Part shown: positions 12,813-15,608 of the stretch, piece after piece
How positions within the stretch are numbered: position 1 is the first letter of the stretch
Layout: each line of letters begins with the position of its first letter
Assembly: GCA_002422125.1 (NCBI GenBank)
Contig: DITF01000350.1
Coordinates: forward strand, 1,939-17,546
From: a bacterium UBP17_UBA6191
GTDB taxonomy: Bacteria; Muiribacteriota; UBA6191
DNA: 15,608 bases
Direction: 5' to 3'
Notes under the pieces: model-generated
Database searches by the model: none
Seen by the model: the letters and a program-made list of their open reading frames with translations, nothing else
What the model was told of the DNA's origin: nothing
Position numbers and translations under genes: made by a program

Positions 12813-13968
12813 TCAGACTGACAATAAAGGAGCTTCCCACACCTAACTGGGTCTCCAATTTCAGTTCTGCATGCATATAATCCGCCAGACTTTTAACAAT
12901 CGACAAACCCAATCCCGTTGGGCTTTCGTCTGCTGTTGGCCGGGCACTAAGACGGGCAAACTTATGGTAGACCTTACGCAAATCTTCAGGACTAAAGCCA
13001 GGACCACGGTCCTGAATTACAACCTCATATCCTGTATCCGTACTGCGAATATAAACCCCAACCACCGACCCCATCGGACTAAATTTTAGGGCATTTGAAA
13101 TAAGATTTTCAAATATCTGTCTTAAAGCCTGAATGTCGGCGTTCACTGGGGCTGGTTCATCCCCAAGCGAATACTCTATCTGGATCTTCTTTTTAGCCGC
13201 TGTTTTAATAAAAGGGCGCAAGAGGTTTTCCAGCACATGCCGAAGATCAAGGATTTGAAAATAAAAACTCATATGTCCCTGCTCGATCGCATGAACATCA
13301 ATTAGTGAGGTCACAAGTTCATTTAATTTTATACCCTCTTCCTCAATCATATCTACCATCTCACGGATTTCAGCTAAAGATAAATCCTGTCCATCCCTGA
13401 CAAGCTGAGACAATCCAATAATGCTGGCAATACCCCGTCTCAAATCATGAGAGGCAATACCCAAAATCTCATTTTTTTCATGATTAAGGCTGGCTAGCTC
13501 CATGTTTTTGGAGGTCACTGTGCGCAAGGACTCTTCTAGCTCCATGGTTTTTTCAGCCAGACAAGCTTGGGCTCGTCTAAGCTCCAACTGGGTTCTGACT
13601 CGGACCAAAAGCTCTTCACCCTCAAAAGGCTTGGTAATATAATCGCAACCACCGCAGGAAAAACCCTCCACCACATCAGAGGCTTCCATTCTGGCAGTCA
13701 CAAAAATCACGGGAATCTGTTCAGTAGATGGCAGGGCTTTGATATGACGGCATACTTCAAAGCCATTCATATCTGGCATCATTACATCAAGAAGAATTAA
13801 ATCCGGTGTTTCCTGAATTGAGGCCTGAATTGCTTCTGTGCCATTTTGAGCATACATCACCTCATAACCAACTCGATCCAGAATAGAGCCAAGAATCTGT
13901 AGATTCCTGTCCTCATCATCCACTATCAGAATCAGCCCTGTTTCGGATTTAACCTCAGTCTGCGACAC
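12781..13968 (-). CDS. Response-regulator/histidine-kinase hybrid (REC-HisKA-HATPase)
   Basis: A 395-residue cytoplasmic protein. Residues about 12-130 are a receiver domain with acidic pocket Asp17/Asp18, phospho-acceptor Asp61 in LLDVMMPDMNG, Thr91 and Lys113 (TKPFEGEEL). A coiled coil (about 125-165) leads to a HisKA dimerisation domain with His174 in SHDLRRG. The ATPase domain has the N box FENLISNALKFSP (Asn288, Asn292), DRGPGF with Asp320, and TGLGLSIV at 351-358. All catalytic residues are present. There is no membrane segment or input domain other than the receiver, so the kinase is probably switched by phosphorylation of its own REC domain. The GTG start lies 37 bases inside the upstream kinase gene, which implies coupled translation and a shared pathway. 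Confidence 0.9.
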   Translation of the reverse strand: MSQTEVKSETGLILIVDDEDRNLQILGSILDRVGYEVMYAQNGTEAIQASIQETPDLILLDVMMPDMNGFEVCRHIKALPSTEQIPVIFVTARMEASDVVEGFSCGGCDYITKPFEGEELLVRVRTQLELRRAQACLAEKTMELEESLRTVTSKNMELASLNHEKNEILGIASHDLRRGIASIIGLSQLVRDGQDLSLAEIREMVDMIEEEGIKLNELVTSLIDVHAIEQGHMSFYFQILDLRHVLENLLRPFIKTAAKKKIQIEYSLGDEPAPVNADIQALRQIFENLISNALKFSPMGSVVGVYIRSTDTGYEVVIQDRGPGFSPEDLRKVYHKFARLSARPTADESPTGLGLSIVKSLADYMHAELKLETQLGVGSSFIVSLTKAELSELAG

Positions 13969-15608
13969 TCTTCAACCATCCGTTCATAACCATTCATCTG
14001 TTCCGTCATTCCGGCAATACTAAAAGAATCTGCCTCTAGTTTCAGTCTTCGTGCATATCGTTCTATGCCAGGTAACTTCCACTTGGTTGCAAACTGCATA
14101 AGTCTATCAGCAAACTGGCGAATCATATGCACCTTTTTACTTAAACGAACAGTTTGTAATTCTTGATACATCTCCCCTTCCAGAGTACTCATGATCTCAT
14201 TGATTTCGGAGCCTGTAAGGTGGCACTCTGCTCCTTTTGTATCCTCAAAATTTTTAAAAACCTCCTCCATTACGGAAAATAGTTTTTGTCTGGATAAAGG
14301 TTTGGTTAAAAATGCCTGAACTGGTAAACCGGTAAAGGCCTGTCTTACCTGCTTTTCATTGGTGGCTGAAATCACAATCACCGGACAAACTAAACTGGTC
14401 CGAGACTGCATTTCCCGCAAAAACTGTTCCCCATTAAGGTTGGGCATGGCTAAATCCAATAAAATCAGATCGGGGGTCACTTCGCTCAAAATCTGAATGG
14501 CCTGAACTCCATCGGAGGCCTTATAGATACGGGCCTGAGTATTTCGCAAATACTCAGCCATCAGAGTCATATTCATAAGATTGTCTTCCACAATCAGAAT
14601 ATTTTTACCCTTCAAATCATAGACATTAGCAGGCACAGATAATGCTCTATCCTCAGAAAAGTCCGGTTGTTCCACATGCAATAGCTCCACACTAAAGGTT
14701 GAGCCCACTCCTAACTCACTCTGAAGCTTTATCTGTCCATTCATCATCTTAACTAACTTCTGGGTGATAGAAAGACCAAGACCGGTCCCATCAGCCCGAT
14801 TCATATGGGGGCTTTGCTGCTCAAACATTTCAAAAATTCTTTGAAAATCTGCTTGAGGAATTCCACATCCTGTATCTGTGACTTCCATCACTAGATGGAC
14901 AGAATACTGTAGCTTGATGACAATTTTGCCGCGAGCCGTAAATTTGACGGCATTTCCCACCAGATTTAATAATATCTGCCTGATTCTAAGCTCATCCAGC
15001 ATCAAATACCTGGGTATGTCAGAGTATTCCAGTTCCAAATCTATGCCCTTTTCCCTAGCCTTCAGACTGAATATCTCAATCACCTCCTGACAGATTCTGA
15101 CAATCGATACAGGTTTTGGTTGTAAAACTAATTTACCGGCTTCAATCTTGGACAAATCAAGCAAATCATTTAAAAGTGATAACAACTGCCTCCCGGCATC
15201 ATCAATCGACTTACAATAGGCCAATAGCTTGGGTTCCTGAATCTCCTTTTGCAAAATGTCCGCAAAACCCAAAATGGAGTTCATGGGAGTGCGGATTTCG
15301 TGACTGATATTGGCTAAAAAATCAGACTTTAATTTATTGGCCTGATCAGAGGCTTCTTTAGCCTCAATCAATTTTTGTTCCGCATGTTTAATCTGGGTGA
15401 TATCCCGATACACCGCACAAAGAATCACCCTGCCATCAATCTCCAAAGGGGCCACCTTAACACCAACTGGAATTTCACTGCCTTCCAGTGGAATGATCTC
15501 AGACTCAAAGTTCATGGTATTTTTTTGGTTTAGGCACTCGGCCCAGATCTGTCTAAGCTCCTCTATTCTGCCGGGGGGCTTCCAGTTCAATAAAGAATTT
15601 CCTTCCAG
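13932..15608 (-). CDS. Hybrid sensor kinase (PAS-HisKA-HATPase-REC), 5' end beyond the window
   Basis: The frame is open to the right edge, giving 558 visible residues (numbered here from the first visible codon). A TTG at 15590 is not the start: the six codons before it continue a PAS-like sequence. Residues 1 to about 72 are the end of a PAS/PAC domain (GVKVAPLEIDGRVILCAVYRDIT), then a coiled coil. HisKA has His103 in SHEIRTPMN. The ATPase domain has Asn219 (NLVGNAVKF), Asp245 in DTGCGIP, and GTGLGLS from 274. The receiver has Asp341/Asn342 in VEDN, phospho-acceptor Asp385 in LLDLAMPNLNG and Lys436 in LTKPLS. The last 100 residues are helical and occupy the place of an Hpt domain but lack the HxLKG phospho-histidine motif. 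The sensed signal lies outside the window. Confidence 0.92.
   Translation of the reverse strand: MEGNSLLNWKPPGRIEELRQIWAECLNQKNTMNFESEIIPLEGSEIPVGVKVAPLEIDGRVILCAVYRDITQIKHAEQKLIEAKEASDQANKLKSDFLANISHEIRTPMNSILGFADILQKEIQEPKLLAYCKSIDDAGRQLLSLLNDLLDLSKIEAGKLVLQPKPVSIVRICQEVIEIFSLKAREKGIDLELEYSDIPRYLMLDELRIRQILLNLVGNAVKFTARGKIVIKLQYSVHLVMEVTDTGCGIPQADFQRIFEMFEQQSPHMNRADGTGLGLSITQKLVKMMNGQIKLQSELGVGSTFSVELLHVEQPDFSEDRALSVPANVYDLKGKNILIVEDNLMNMTLMAEYLRNTQARIYKASDGVQAIQILSEVTPDLILLDLAMPNLNGEQFLREMQSRTSLVCPVIVISATNEKQVRQAFTGLPVQAFLTKPLSRQKLFSVMEEVFKNFEDTKGAECHLTGSEINEIMSTLEGEMYQELQTVRLSKKVHMIRQFADRLMQFATKWKLPGIERYARRLKLEADSFSIAGMTEQMNGYERMVEECRRLRLNPKQG

Noticed and set aside
15588..15590. Start codon of the large sensor kinase at TTG 15590
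   Set aside because: The frame stays open to the window edge and the codons upstream continue a PAS-like sequence, so the gene is truncated by the window rather than starting here.

Overview
The window is about half G+C and gene-dense, with short gaps and many overlapping starts and stops. It reads as chromosome of an amino-acid-fermenting, probably anaerobic bacterium. The basis is an almost uninterrupted lysine-degradation operon (lysine 5,6-aminomutase alpha and beta, 3-aminobutyryl-CoA ammonia-lyase, 3-keto-5-aminohexanoate cleavage enzyme). I cannot name the phylum. A lipoprotein with a clear lipobox, several Sec-exported proteins, hybrid histidine kinases and an unusual N-terminally extended signal peptidase would suit a diderm of an under-studied lineage, but this is inference.

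Layout. (1) 1-766, minus strand: 5' part of a lipoprotein gene that runs off the left edge. (2) 873-4773, plus strand: a small four-cysteine protein, then kamD, kamE, kal and kce, closed by a hairpin that overlaps the kce stop. (3) 4867-5657, plus strand: an A+T-richer two-gene islet, a HEPN-family protein overlapping a small protein of unknown family. (4) 8836-5725, minus strand: corA, era and lepB (read in that order), a tight housekeeping group. (5) 8873-12812: exported proteins, namely a subtilisin-like protease (plus), a formylglycine-generating-enzyme-fold protein without the catalytic cysteines (minus) and a protein built of tandem carboxypeptidase-regulatory-like beta domains (plus). 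(6) 15608-12781, minus strand: two overlapping histidine-kinase genes. The first has its 5' end beyond the right edge.

How the genes work together. KamDE isomerises beta-lysine to 3,5-diaminohexanoate. After an oxidation step that is not encoded here, Kce cleaves 3-keto-5-aminohexanoate with acetyl-CoA, and Kal deaminates the resulting 3-aminobutyryl-CoA to crotonyl-CoA. Lysine 2,3-aminomutase and the 3,5-diaminohexanoate dehydrogenase must be supplied from elsewhere. The two kinase genes look like one phosphorelay unit.

Two points cut across the window. Four plus-strand genes that begin transcription units (873, 4867, 8873, 11604) have a -10-like box 5 to 9 bases before the ATG and no Shine-Dalgarno, which suggests leaderless mRNAs. 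Most internal genes have a ribosome-binding site. The most novel-looking items are the HEPN/unknown pair, the four-cysteine protein heading the lysine operon, and the N-terminal beta domain on signal peptidase I. No rRNA, tRNA, CRISPR array or insertion sequence is visible. There is no gene-free stretch above 110 bases.
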